In this document: positions 36,894 through 47,984 of the stretch, one piece after another | Position numbering within the stretch: position 1 is the stretch's first letter | Layout of the letters: each line of letters opens with the position of its first letter | Assembly: GCF_000237925.1 (NCBI RefSeq) | Contig: NC_031498.1 | Span: 9,574,422 to 9,638,421 of the forward strand | Direction: 5' to 3' | DNA from: Schistosoma mansoni | Lineage: Eukaryota > Platyhelminthes > Trematoda > Strigeidida > Schistosomatidae | DNA length: 64,000 nucleotides | Notes under the pieces: generated by a model | Told to the model about the DNA's origin: nothing | Database searches by the model: none | What the model saw: the letters and a program-made list of their open reading frames with translations, nothing else | Translations under genes and position numbers: made by a program

Positions 36894-37160
36894 GCAAAGA
36901 TGGATAGTGGCTAGCAGTGGAATACAGGACGCGCGTTTCGTTCTATTTGGGACTCGTCAGCTGGATGTACCTCCATCTCATAGTTGGTGTTCACTCTGGG
37001 ACTCGAACACAGTACCTGTTGCTTCAAACGCTATCACGTTATCCACTTAGCTACTGAGTCCTGATAGCCACTTGCTTGTGCAATGGGGTGAAGTTTAAAT
37101 TCACTTGGTATTGTTTGTTTGAATCTTCCCACTGATGTTTAGGACTACAGGTAAAATCAA
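36894..37160 (-). mobile_element. Smα (S-alpha) SINE with hammerhead ribozyme
   Basis: On the minus strand, the tail segment leads into a tRNA-like head (ACTCAGTAGCTAAGTGGATA; GTGTTCGAGTCCC) and then the ribozyme. The head matches the 61.58-61.65 kb copy with a few changes. Schistosome Smα repeats are known to encode hammerhead ribozymes. A family A LINE fragment of the same strand lies just beyond it, from 37230. Confidence 0.88.
36914..36971 (-). ncRNA. Hammerhead ribozyme of the 36.9-kb Smα copy
   Basis: Core CTGACGA and GAAA are intact. The cleavage triplet GTC is followed by CTGTAT, which pairs with ATCCAG at five of six positions of stem I. Stem III is the short ACGCGCGT. Stem II GTCC/GAAC has one mismatch. 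The catalytic residues are present, so weak self-cleavage is plausible (inference). Confidence 0.85.
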
Positions 37161-37229
37161 CACCAAGTGAATGGCCACGGGAAGCAGCATCAGGGCTTCC
37201 AGATACACGAAGCGTGTATCGAGGTGGTT

Positions 37230-38097
37230 CTTTATTTTGATAAGGTGAGGTCAATGGATGACGCTACTCGGACCTTGTATGCGCGTTTCGGAGACGCAAC
37301 ACATATCGATGGTGCGAGATCCTTAAGTCTTAGCTAAGGAGGCCTGTTGTCCTATTTGGCACAATGTTCGGACGTTAAAAGCTCCTACATGTAGTTTAGA
37401 GTGTGGTTTCAGGAGACCAGGAATAACGTTGAGTGTACTCGAATCATTTGCGAGGTGATAAAAGGACGTGAGAAGGGTTAGTCGTGGAGATAAGAGAGTT
37501 ATTAGGAGGTGTAGAAAGGATTTGAATGTGACCAACTCGGTCTCGTGTGCAGTTACGGGTATGAGGGCTAATATCCCTTCCCGGCTGCCCACACCGTGGA
37601 AGGGTATTTCTTGAGGGACCTGGAAAGGAAGTTGGATTAGTGTTGGTCTTAACGACCTGGGAGCGTGACCGCAGTGCCCAAGGGACAACTGCTTGAGCCC
37701 GGTCAAGCACGGCCTTCTTGTGGGGGATTTTTAACGTGTTGGCTCCGTTCTTCAAAGGACCTTACCGCCGGAGACGGAAATCCGTGGTATAAGGCGAGGT
37801 GTGCGTTTTTAGGGTCGACCTTTTCTAACCCCACCCCTCCTTGTGGGAAGGCAGCATCGCTGTTATGCTGGTTGTCTGAAGGAAACACCTTACTGCCGAC
37901 ACACCTCTGTACAGTCGGCAGTACGACTTCGCCTTCGGACCTTGGGATTGCTGCTTTTAGTCTTACCGCTCTTCAATCGACCTATCTGGCATGGTAGGAC
38001 CTTGAGGAACGATAGTTCCAGCCAATATAGCTCGATTGGTTCATCACGATAGGCAAGCGCAACCACCACGTCAAGGTAGCAGTAACGGTGGGGAGTT
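37230..38097 (-). mobile_element. RTE-like LINE family A, 5' leader and endonuclease start
   Basis: Read on the minus strand the copy begins near 38097 with ACCTTGACGTGGTGGTTGCG and a G+C-richer leader (about 37560-38090) than the rest of the window. It continues into KPHSKLHVGAFNVRTLCQIG, the first endonuclease motif, at about 37400, and TLESR-like sequence near 37320. It stops near 37230, so RT and 3' end are absent. The leader is the most complete family A 5' end in the window. Short open frames inside it are not convincing proteins. Confidence 0.75.
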
Positions 38098-38299
38098 AAT
38101 TCTAAATAAAGATTTTCACAAATAATAATTAGTCCATTGTAATTCATAATAGCTTGTTAGCATAACAACTATTTGAAACGCAATATACGGTAGATTTTAT
38201 TTCAGTTTGTAAAAATATATTCGATTCATAATCTGATTATGTCATAACGATTTCCATTGATCTCGTCATAAGAATTTTTGTCACTGGTTCAACTCATTC

Positions 38300-38348
<49 letters not shown>

Positions 38349-39510
38349 GTTCAATAAACAGAGTTTTTGGTTAACTTTGTATATCCATAGATTAGTCACT
38401 TATTATGCGGGTTTTATTATTCTTTTTTTCTATTCTTAAGATAAGAAGTTTGTGAAAATTATTCAATTTTAGCATTACGAATCTAATTTTTCACCACTGA
38501 AAGTGTCTCCAACTAGATAACAATCAAAAATCAAACAAAGTACTGGAAATCTATTTCATACAGCTTGAAAACTTTACTCATGGGATTAAAAACAGGGCCT
38601 TTGTGCCCTGTGGTAAGCAGAACACCTTTAAATTATTCACAATCTGATTAACAACGTTGTTCGGATATCATAAAATGCTGTCGGTGGTAAATGTTATACA
38701 TGAGATTTTGACGATGTAGTTTTTTAAAGTTATATATATGAAAAGGACTCCATTCAAGAAGTTATGAATCGGCTTCTTACATATACTGTGAACTTAGTCA
38801 TTTGGATAACCCAGTGATACGATAATCATAGGGTCAATTACAGCAATCATTTACTTTAAATGCTGATTTTATCTCATTTAATTGAGTAACTATACAGTAT
38901 CGTTTTTCTTTAGAAATGAGGTTTAGTTTTACAAAAACCTATAAGGGTTATTTCCATACTGTTTGAACTGGAACTGATGACTGAATAGGAAACTATTGTA
39001 TCGACTGTCTGATTTTTATGACCTGGTTCATATCTAAACAGGAGTAATGGTGAAGTCTTTTCTAGTTATTGCAAAATCTAGAACCTTCATATTATATGTC
39101 ATTTGATAGTTGAGACTCATCTTCAAAAAACTCGATAGCAGATTCGAATTCTATTTAATTTTTTAGGTATCATGGTACTATCATCACTACTTCATAGCGC
39201 ACTTATGCTGGTAAAGTGAATTACATCACTATAATTATTAGTATACACAGCTTAGCAATAAAGTTATTGACATTATTATTTATGTGGTCACTTATTATTC
39301 GGTTAAAATTTTTGAATGTTGTCATATTCATGCCAGTTTACAGCATCGAGTAAGTTTCATCCCTGATTAATCAATTTATCAGATATGATTAACATAAGTT
39401 TCGTCAACAGGCTGTCAATATACTTAATATAAAAAAGCATATGGTTATTTGACCTCATTAAACGAATTATTACAGTCATGTCAACATCAAATCATTATAA
39501 TTTTGGTATG
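38098..39510. other. Intergenic stretch with an AT microsatellite
   Basis: No gene recognised. Contains the (AT)n tract at 38303-38346. Confidence 0.45.
38303..38346. repeat. (AT)22 microsatellite
   Basis: An uninterrupted alternating AT tract of 44 bp. Confidence 0.97.
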
Positions 39511-39781
39511 GATCGATAAAACTGGTGTGCCAGTATTTTGAACAANNNNNNNNNNNNNNNNNNNNNNNNNNNNNNNNNNNNNNNNNNNNNNNNNNNNNNN
39601 NNNNNNNNNNNNNNNNNNNNNNNNNNNNNNNNNNNNNNNNNNNNNNNNNNNNNNNNNNNNNNNNNNNNNNNNNNNNNNNNNNNNNNNNNNNNNNNNNNNN
39701 NNNNNNNNNNNNNNNNNNNNNNNNNNNNNNNNNNNNNNNNNNNNNTTGTTCAAAATACTGGCACACCAGTTTTATTGATTG
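39509..39781. repeat. Inverted repeat flanking a 200-N gap
   Basis: The bases immediately left of the gap (ATAAAACTGGTGTGCCAG, then TATTTTGAACAA) are the exact reverse complement of those immediately right of it. The match is about 33 bp, extending to 37 with one mismatch. The gap therefore interrupts a hairpin whose apex is unresolved. Confidence 0.92.
39546..39745. other. Assembly gap 1 (200 N)
   Basis: Exactly 200 N, the same length as the two other gaps, so it is a placeholder of unknown true size. Confidence 0.99.
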
Positions 39782-41697
39782 TGTCGCGATTTGATGTGTG
39801 CACGACCGATCCTTACGGAATTCAACCTGTTGATCTCGAAGTTAGGTGTCTACTGAATCCTTCATCTGGTTCAGCAACAGTTTGTTAGGAACTCTTCCTG
39901 TTACTGACAGTAGTGTGGTTCCTCTGTAGTTTTCATATTCTCTCATATATCCTTTCTTTGATAACTTGATGAGGTGTCCTTCTTTCCAGTCTGTCGTTTG
40001 CACTTGTTCTCCCTCCGAAATCCTCCTGAATAGAAGTTGGAGCATGTTTGCAGTTACTTGAATGTCTGACTTCAATGCTTCACCTGGTTTATTGTCAGGT
40101 CCTGTTGTTTTCCCACTCTTGATTTGTCAGATGGCCATCCTGATTTCTTTGATCGTTGGTGGCGTAGTGATATCTGTTAATTAGGAAGGTTTGTAGGTGC
40201 TGCTTCGATGTACGGTGGGTTTAATGGTGCTGACCGATTTGAGAGTCCCTCAAATTGTTCTACCCATCTGTTCCTCTGTTCTCGAATCTCAGTAGTTGAC
40301 TTGCCTTCTTCGTCCTTGATCGGTCTCCCTGGTTCACCATATTTACCTATCAGTTTCTTCGTAGTATCATGTAGTTGTTTGATATTCCCTTCCCTTGCAT
40401 CATATTACACTGTTCTTACTAACTGTTCCACATATTTCAGTTTGTCAACTCAAATGCTCCTCTTCACTCTCGTGTTTGCTTCAGTGTATTCAGCTTGTGA
40501 TTTGACTTTCTCTGTTCTCGTTCGGCTGTTGTTAATCTCTCTCTTCTTGTTCTTCCTTTGTTGAATCGTGTGCAGAGTTTCGATGGAGATTGTTCAGGAT
40601 GTAACATCCCCAGAACGTACTTGGTAAATGCCTTATCCTTGTAATTTTATTTTAAAAATTTTATTTCTAGTTATCGCGCCACCATGTCTTATTTCCCACT
40701 TGGAAGGATCTTAAAGCTATTAGTTCGTTGTATCTTTTAGATTGCTATTATGTAACGCTTCCCAAGTACAATTTTATGCTGTATATATACGTTTGATTTG
40801 TACCTGTTGTGATTGTTTGTTCTTCTGGCTACTTGTGGAATATATTTTTCCCACTTCGAACTTGGATTTTCTCACTCTAGTTAGCGGGACTGGGACACAT
40901 CAGAACAGCTAGCTTATTGGTCTGTGGTCACACAGTCTTTGTTCGTTCTGAGATCAGGGAACTCGTCATCGCTTCAAATATAAAGGAGATCCATTCCTTT
41001 TGATGGTGCTTGCTGAGGCGCAGAACCTCGTATCACGTTGAAGTTAGTGCTACTTTCATCTCTTTCTAATTGTCCTCCATAGTAGATTGATTCCTCTTAT
41101 TTGAGTAGATTTTGTAAGGCTGGCAACCTGTTGTTGGGAGTTATTTTGAATTGGTTGAGAATGTCAGTATGTTGAAGGAAGTCTGTATTGAACGTTCGTA
41201 ATGCTGTTTGTTCAGTTGTCCAGTGCTTGTTTAGCTTCAGTTTCATCTTGACAACCACGAGTTGGTGGTGATCTGAAGTGATGTCAGCTTCTCTCCTAGT
41301 TCTCACGTCTTCCATTGACCTTCTGAGGTTTTTGGTGATGTAAATATGAGCACCTCCAGGTTGTATCTCCTTATTTCCGTAGCTATTTGACTGGTCCTTC
41401 CGGTCTCTCACATTGTCCGGATGTTCCATGTACCTATAATAATCGTCGCTCTGGTTGTTAGAAGTGTCACTGGCCTTGTGTCTTGTGAAGAATCTCGGCT
41501 TTCACCAAGAGACATCATAACTCTTCGTTCATCTTCTAGGGCAGACTCTAAATGGTTTATTTTTAAAAATCTTATTGAGGTTGTTTTGGCAAGAATTTTT
41601 TTCTATGGGATGGGGGTGACGACCCCATACCCAACCCTCCTTCTTTACCTGTGCTTGGGACTGGCAGTAACCATAGAAGATATGCAGGCTGAGTTGA
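39775..41697 (-). mobile_element. RTE-like LINE family B copy, gap-proximal, with LTR insertion
   Basis: On the minus strand the leader starts near 41697. The leader and first endonuclease lines match 29396-29640 almost base for base. A deletion within the endonuclease joins the 5' region to HIYITKNLRRSMEDVRTRRE at 41350. The C-terminal endonuclease SDHHQLVVVK and linker follow. A 394-bp insertion interrupts the linker at 40591-40984. RT pieces continue to 39842, where 77 codons are identical in protein sequence to 28319-28552. The 3' third (palm, thumb, tail) is missing: the copy ends at the inverted repeat beside gap 1. Confidence 0.88.
40591..40984 (+). mobile_element. LTR-like insertion (possibly BEL/Pao) in LINE family B
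   Basis: A 394-bp insert begins TGTTCAGGATGTAACATCCC and is flanked on both sides by GGAGAT, which reads as a 6-bp target duplication because the LINE has the motif only once at this point in the 29.0-kb copy. A TATA-like GTATATATACG lies near 40781. Size and the TGTTCAGGATG start resemble schistosome BEL/Pao LTRs such as Sinbad (inference from general knowledge). No internal sequence, so a solo LTR is likely. The right terminus lacks a clean CA. Confidence 0.6.
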
Positions 41698-41699
41698 AT

Positions 41700-42275
41700 G
41701 TGTGTACTTTGAATATATTTGTGACAGAGACTCATTAGACTGAATAAGCTTACTTCCTTTTTATTTATGTTTTGTGATGTTCATTTACTTCATCGGTTGG
41801 TCACAAAATGTTTATTTATGAAAGGTACTTAAGGATTTGTTTATATGGATGAAATTGTATTTTCTTATCATGAATAAAGAAACAAAATATAGTCATCGAA
41901 TAGAATTTTCAATTTGGTTGAAATTTAGTCATATGAAATTTGAACCTGTTAATGAATATTATTGTGTGATGAATAAATGGGTTAGAATTTTTAAAGTTTA
42001 TCCAGTTAGATGTTGTTTGTTGATTTGTTTAGCAAAAGAAGCTGGGTGTATGATGTTACAATAATATCTATATTTATTCATATATGGTTTATTAAAAATA
42101 TACACTTAGGTAGTCAATGTCATCATATCGTCTCTAAATACGTGTTTATTGTACGGTTTTGTTTCATTTCTAGGAGTGACAATTTATAAGACTTCAAAAA
42201 CTAACAGAAATTATAGCTTTCAGGATGTAAATTTCTTTAATTAATTTCCTAAACCCAGCTGTCCCTGTTTGCGCA
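41700..42275. other. AT-rich stretch, no gene recognised
   Basis: The 75-codon frame at 41837 is AT-driven and matches nothing recognised. Confidence 0.4.
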
Positions 42276-42276
42276 G

Positions 42277-42355
42277 ATGGAATATCCAAATAATGTCCAA
42301 GATTATCCTAATGTGTATGAGGCAGATGCATGTTTTTCATTCGATTGTTCCGCAG
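42277..42355 (+). CDS. Possible orphan exon (weak)
   Basis: A pyrimidine-rich acceptor (CTGTCCCTGTTTGCGCAG) precedes a 79-nt open segment starting ATGGAATATCCAAATAATG and followed by a donor GTAAAT. It would encode MEYPNNVQDYPNVYEADACF and a few more residues, ending in phase 1. No family recognised, and no partner exon was found nearby. It may be a chance pairing of splice-like signals. Confidence 0.25.
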
Positions 42356-43029
42356 GTAAATCAGGCCTAGATTAATCACATGTGTTAATTACATATACCA
42401 ATGCATATCTATCTGTGTATTCTAGTATAAATAACAAAAAGAATATGTATCATAATTTTTTATGCAAGTCAAAGTCACATGATGCAATGCCTCAAGTTAT
42501 ATGTCAGTGCGTATCCCCAAATACTCACATATAATAATCAAAGTGTGAGACATAAGAAGATAACACAAATTACGAACATCGAATTGGTTATAATATTGTG
42601 ACGTAAGGACCCAACATTATTTCGTGGGGGGATAGTGTTGGAAAGTCTATGATGCAAATTCTAGATATCGGTGGTTTCACTACACAACCGACATGATGAC
42701 TGTATACAATTCTAGGACGCAAGTGAGTTGTTAATTCTAATACTGATGAGTATATTCTAGATCGTATAGAGTCTACATCTATTACACAAGTGGGCAGATA
42801 CGTGATGAACCTAAAGAGAAAAGGTACGATTGGTCGCAGAAATTCGGGTCCTCATTTAAGCTGTGGCGGATGCAGTGTTTATATAAACTAATAATTCTTT
42901 TGTATTGATGACTAATTGATTCTGAACTCCAAGTACAGTACATTCGTTTGTGTTCATCCAATACTTTTTGATTGAATTGAGTTATTGCTGGGATTACTAG
43001 TTTATACTATAATTCAAATACTCTTAAAT

Positions 43030-45540
43030 ATCACACTTCAGTCTTGGGTCACTGTATATTCTTGTCTTGCACGTAGTAAGTTTGTTTAGCACAAATATCT
43101 ATTCCGAGAACCGTGTTGCTCAGGAGTGAATTGTATGGTTCTACATGACTTAGTAACTTAGGTCTAATTATTCTTTCGAATGCATTGAATACTGTACTCG
43201 TTAGACTTACAAATCGGTAGTCGGAATCAATTTGCCTCATTCCATACTTAAAAATTCTAACGACAGCATCCTTCCAATACTTAAGTAGTAAATTTTAGGA
43301 GTGGAACATATCGAACAACACGTTAGTAGTTTTGGAATAACATCCATGTGTGATGACATCAGCCATAGGTGTAACCCATCGGGACCGATGACTCACTAGG
43401 TTTAAGGTTAATAGGCAGTTGAAGAGCAGCTTCTTCAAGCACAAGCACTGGTTTTATAGATCGTAGATGATTACGCTGTAGGGCCAGTGAAATGTCACTG
43501 AACCCTAGCCAAATCATCCGTCAGTTGGGTCACTAAATATCGAACAGATCATCGGTCTCAATCAAGGTCAAGGACAATCAACGCGCATCAGTTAATCATG
43601 CTCCATGGACTGTCCCATGCGGCAGTGGTTCTACTTTCGCTTGTATCTGCTTTAACTAATATATTCCTTCAATAACGTCCTTTGTGTTGTACAGTCTTCG
43701 GAGCATCCATTGTCCCTTGATGCGTCGATGGGGAAATCCACGTAAGGTGCTGGTCGCGAGGTGTGACTTCGAAGTTAGCTTGTTCGTTACACCGTTCCCG
43801 TCTTACCCGAGTAGGCCTCCAATCATTCGGCATAGATCATCAACGTTGATGGTCTACAATACCTAAAGAGTACACCGCACTGAAATAGTTTGATAAAACT
43901 TAGGCTTTGACCATATTCGATTCATCTAGTATATTTGAATGCTCGTGCAACGGTAGTGGAGTAATTTCATCAATACGTTTTGTTATTCGCCTAACGTACA
44001 AAAACAATGGTTTTCTGAAAGTACAGCTTTTGTATGTCGACCATCTATCATCCGTAGTTCGAGATGTAGCTATAAGAATTTCACACATATTTCTGATCGT
44101 TGGATATTTTCACAGAAATGATTTCTGACTTCTTGTAAGGATGACGTCTTACAAAATTTTCACACACCTAAGTAGATTTCGTATTTCCTTGTCGATCAAT
44201 GGAGGGTAATGTGATAGGTCACATGATTATTATGGAATGAACGGTACAGTACCCTTTTAGAATATGGCTTTAAATGTAAGCCATTTGTCCTCAGTAAGCC
44301 CATTCACATTGACAGACCAATAAGTTGAGATACGACAGTCTATTTGTCGAAACCCAAAATGCAATATGAGATCATTATTAGCCAGTGAGGTTAGCTATCG
44401 AATATGGTTTATGTTACCTTAATGGTGTGTGAATACAAGTCCTAACAATAATGGTGCATGTTCCAAGTAAATCTGTATCGTTTTCTCCCCACATTGTTCA
44501 AGTGCGCGCTGAATAATATTTAACAATAGACTGTCATCAGTACATCCACTTGAAGTCGTTAGCTTTAAAAATTGACGTGTGGCTCACTGAAATCCAAAAT
44601 GACAAGGCGAAAAAATTAGCTATTTTACACTCGAAGATGTGATTTAAGACTGAATCGTCAACGGTACAATATGGACTACGGCAAACCTCACCTTTAGTCA
44701 CCAATCCATGTCTAGATTTGATTTTGTAACTAGTTACTTCACTTTTACCACTATCGTGATCCTGTGATTTACTCAATTTAACACTGGTGACCTGTAACAT
44801 ATAATATGCCCCCTCCCTTGTTATTTGCAACTGATACCTCTAATACAAATGAGACAACTGGAGGACAACCCGCATCTTCGATGACCAAAGTTCCAGTGAC
44901 AACAAACATATCGAGACTTAATCCTTCCACTGTAAGGCTTAAATCGTGGGTTCCGCTTGGACTGCGAACGTCTGTGCGACACACACCTTTTCTATCAATA
45001 CAGGTCTCAGTATCAATGGCTTCCAAAACCTGACCTGAATTCCAAGGTTTGTTTTGTCACTTTGATTTCGTGTTCTCTACTCAGTGAGAACACTTTTCAA
45101 CCCATTTCGATCTTCAGGTGTCCGATCTGGCCGGACACGAATGTAGGAGTCACGATTTCTATTTGTTTTCTTTATTATGACATCCTTTCCCTCGTTACTT
45201 CCGAGCACGAACTTGAAGACCGTCGGTTGAGTCTCACCCCCAACTTACTTGTTGAGACTAACTGCTTTAATAATATGTACTCTCAAAGCCTTTTCTGCGA
45301 TCGAATTTCTGACGACAGAGTCCGTTGATTGCAGGTCGCGTGATTGTCATCTAGCAGACTACGTTTCTTCCGACCCCTTTCAAATCCAAATAGGACAGGG
45401 ACGGATCTGACTTCTTTAAAAGTCGTGTTGATTTGTGTCGTCAATGTTTCGTTTTCACTAACTACCGGAAGCATTTCCTTAGTTGTCCTTTTTTGACTTT
45501 CGGACCAACCAGTTTATTCGGACTACCTTATTTCTCTTAT
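43030..45540 (-). mobile_element. CR1/Jockey-like LINE relic, highly degenerate
   Basis: On the minus strand recognisable pieces occur in the order of a CR1/Jockey-type ORF2. An endonuclease C-terminal block lies near 44290-44530 (ALEQCGEK, then NNDLILHFGFRQIDCR-type sequence). A linker region runs from about 44190 to 43900. An RT start near 43400 still shows a decayed NLNPSKSSGPDGLHP-like motif, and RT motif 2 is at 43200 (SDYRFVSLTSTVFNAFERII, then LLSNT). The frame is broken many times, indicating great age compared with families A and B. Frames at 44537-45026 and 45283-45474 may be its upstream part, but I could not assign domains to them. Confidence 0.65.
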
Positions 45541-45544
45541 AAGA

Positions 45545-46490
45545 GAGTTTTGCCCTCTAAATATCGTGCAGCTGCATGCATCCCCTTAAGCATTACTTAG
45601 AGTAAATGCACTTACAAAGGGTCGTGATTTCTTTGTTCCAAGAGCATGAGACCTATTACGATAACGCGTAAAAATAACTTGGATCGGGATTCTTTCCTCT
45701 TAGAGCATGGTAACAATAGGATTCTCAGCCTTTCTATCATGAGTAAGAGTTGAGCTGACAGAACTAGTGGTTACAGTTGTAGTCTCCTTATCTGTTGTCA
45801 GATTCACTCAACGAGTATTGTCACTTAGCAACTTCATCATCAAAGTGAGCAGATCCGACACTTCATTTGGGAAAATCGCTTAAGTTAGACAATATTCTGT
45901 ACATAGCCAGGGTGAGGTTGTTTCTTAGCAGCGTGTATACGCAGCCAGCGATACATTGGTACACGTTTTACGAAACCATCTCTTACAACTGTCATGATGT
46001 GTGCCACCCTCAGCAGGGGAGAGAAAAAATACTCGGCAGCATCGACAACTTTGATTGATCATTTCAACCACCATGACAGGGATAGAACAAGAAGTTGCGA
46101 GAAAAATTATCTCCTTTAGAATCTAGCTGTGAACCTACTCACTGTTTAGAGGAGTCACTATTATTACATCACCGATGTGAAACTTCTGCCACAAAAAGTT
46201 TTACAGACAGCCAAAATTAACCATTTGAGAGCTACAGGCTACTACCAATCCAATTTGGTAATGAGTTTTGCTCAGTATGTTCACTTGGCGACCTCACTTC
46301 GTTCAGATGTTAAAAACAATATTACTTCAGCTGGTGAATGCATTTTGGGGGAAAGTGGATATTCATAGGTATGTTCAGTATTTTACTCATTAAGATTCCA
46401 AAACGATGCTCCGGTTTGTTTAGCGCATTGATATCACTGTCCCGCGCTCACTTTAGGTTACCAACTGACCGCGTGTTTCACAAGTTTTCC
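45545..46490. promoter_or_regulatory. Upstream region of the eS10 gene
   Basis: No coding similarity in frames such as 46177-46368. The segment presumably holds the promoter and 5' UTR of the ribosomal protein gene. TTTTCCAG at 46485-46492, eight bases before the start codon, resembles a splice acceptor for an upstream UTR exon or a trans-spliced leader. Confidence 0.35.
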
Positions 46491-46500
46491 AGCTTGGACA

Positions 46501-47012
46501 ATGTTACTCCCACTAGCAACTCGGAATAGTATATTTGAGAAGGTTATTCAAGATGGTGTGCTAACAGCAAGAAACGATACCCGACCATGCTACAATCATC
46601 CGACAATCAACGTTCGAAATCTTTATGTCATCAAGACAATGCGATCATTAAAATCTCGAGGATATGTTCGTGAACAGTACTCTTGGAGAACATACTATTG
46701 GTTCCTTACGACTGATGGAATTAATTATTTGCGTGAGGTAAGGTGTTACTCTGTGTTCTTTTTCCTTAGGTCTTGCACTTACCTTCTGACATAATTCCAG
46801 CTACTCTTAAAGCTCCACCTCGGGATATTCGAACACCAGCTGCAGGAATGGATCAAGGTGGACAGCGTGGTCCTTCTGATGGTCGTGTCGCGTTTAGAAG
46901 AGGACCGGTCACTCCTGGAGTGACTGGCTTCGGTACTCCCGGTAAAGATGCAGCTATTGGTGATAGCGAGGTTCATTTCCATGGAGGTTATGGTAGAGGT
47001 CGACCTATGTAA
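46501..47012 (+). CDS. RPS10: Small ribosomal subunit protein eS10 (RPS10)
   Basis: eS10 is a eukaryotic 40S subunit protein located on the head of the subunit near the mRNA entry side. Exons 46501-46737 and 46770-47012 join in phase 0 to give 159 aa, close to the 165 aa of the human protein. Family landmarks are the N-terminus MLLPLATRNSIFEKVIQDGV (human [20 protein letters not shown]) and SLKSRGYVREQYSWRTYYW. LTTDGINYLRE follows and, after the junction, VLHLPSDIIPATLK. The protein ends in the Gly/Arg-rich FHGGYGRGRPM tail typical of eS10. The 32-nt intron has GTAAGG and CCTTAG ends. The frame is fully open and the intron is kept, so it is not a processed pseudogene. Start chosen by exact alignment to the family N-terminus. 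Confidence 0.96.
46738..46769 (+). other. 32-nt intron in RPS10
   Basis: GTAAGG...CCTTAG, with 32 nt between complete codons. Very short introns near the 5' end of genes are characteristic of schistosomes. Reading through it keeps an open frame for a few codons only. Confidence 0.9.
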
Positions 47013-47984
47013 ATATCTCTTAATACATTGATGCTGGAATCAGTCAAGCTTTTCTACTTCTGTTTTAATGGTGTATAGATGCTCACTTAGATTGTCGATT
47101 TAGTAAATGATGAGGGCAATTATATATTCAAGACGATCGTAGAGACTAATATAGGTTGTCCATGGTCAAGTAGTTTCAATCTATATCCATAAATAGGGAA
47201 CGGTATTATATCTAGCGCCCAAAAGCTCAAGCACTCATAATGTTTTCTATGAATTGTATACTTACCTGTCTTAACAGCTGAGCAAGTTTTAGCTTAATTG
47301 ATCAGCAACTGCACTTATGCCCCAGTAGATACAAATGTCCAGGTCTCTAGATATCGTCTGATTTTTTACGAGTTAACTCTAGGAAAATTAGGAAGATGGG
47401 AAACGTCTTGTTATCAGTATCAGTGTGGAATTTCGAAATCGAGCTACTGTATCAGGTTCAGCAGTAGCGTGTAGGTGTTTTTTAGTGAAGGTTTATTTGC
47501 TTATCAGGTGCTATTTTAATCTCCCTACTCGTGTTTTGTTTGCATGAGTTTCGGTGATTTATTTGTGTTTAGGTCGTGCATGCCTCAGTAAGTTGCAACC
47601 GTCACCATGTGTTATTCTAAATTCAAAACATGTCAAGTTTCGAAGTAGTCCACCAAATGTTAGTTTGCAGGCACTCGGTACATGCAGTTGCGTTACTAGT
47701 TATTACATATGTTGATTACTAGTGACAGGTTTGTTTAGTGTCTTATCTTGTCTAACGGAAAATTTTTAACAATGTACTAAATAATTTATTTCCGGTTGTA
47801 TATAACTTTCCTAATATGCGATGTCAATATGGTGCTTCGACTGCATTAATAATATGGAGTCAACCGGTATGGGGCTTGATATTAGGCGTTAAATGTTCTT
47901 GCTTTTGATAATTTTGGCGGACAATCCTTATCTTGTCACAAACTAATACGTCTGCGCCTCAAGATATTCTCAACTCCGACTTCG
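47013..47984. other. 3' flank of RPS10, no further gene recognised
   Basis: No canonical AATAAA lies in the first 100 nt after the stop. No repeat family or coding frame was recognised up to the family C copy. Confidence 0.4.

Noticed and set aside
37665-37997. 110-codon plus-strand open frame in the G+C-rich segment
   Set aside because: It lies antisense to the family A leader and has no recognisable domain. Openness follows from base composition.
38303-38346. (AT)n tract as a regulatory element
   Set aside because: Simple microsatellite. Nothing in the surroundings supports a function.
41837-42064. 75-codon frame after the family B leader
   Set aside because: AT-rich, no family, no supporting splice or start context.
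44806-45328. Overlapping plus-strand frames at 44.8-45.3 kb as a host gene
   Set aside because: They are antisense to a region that behaves like the upstream part of the degenerate CR1/Jockey-like LINE, and no domain was recognised.
46501-47012. RPS10 as a processed pseudogene
   Set aside because: It retains a proper intron and a full-length open frame, and there is no poly-A tract or target duplication.
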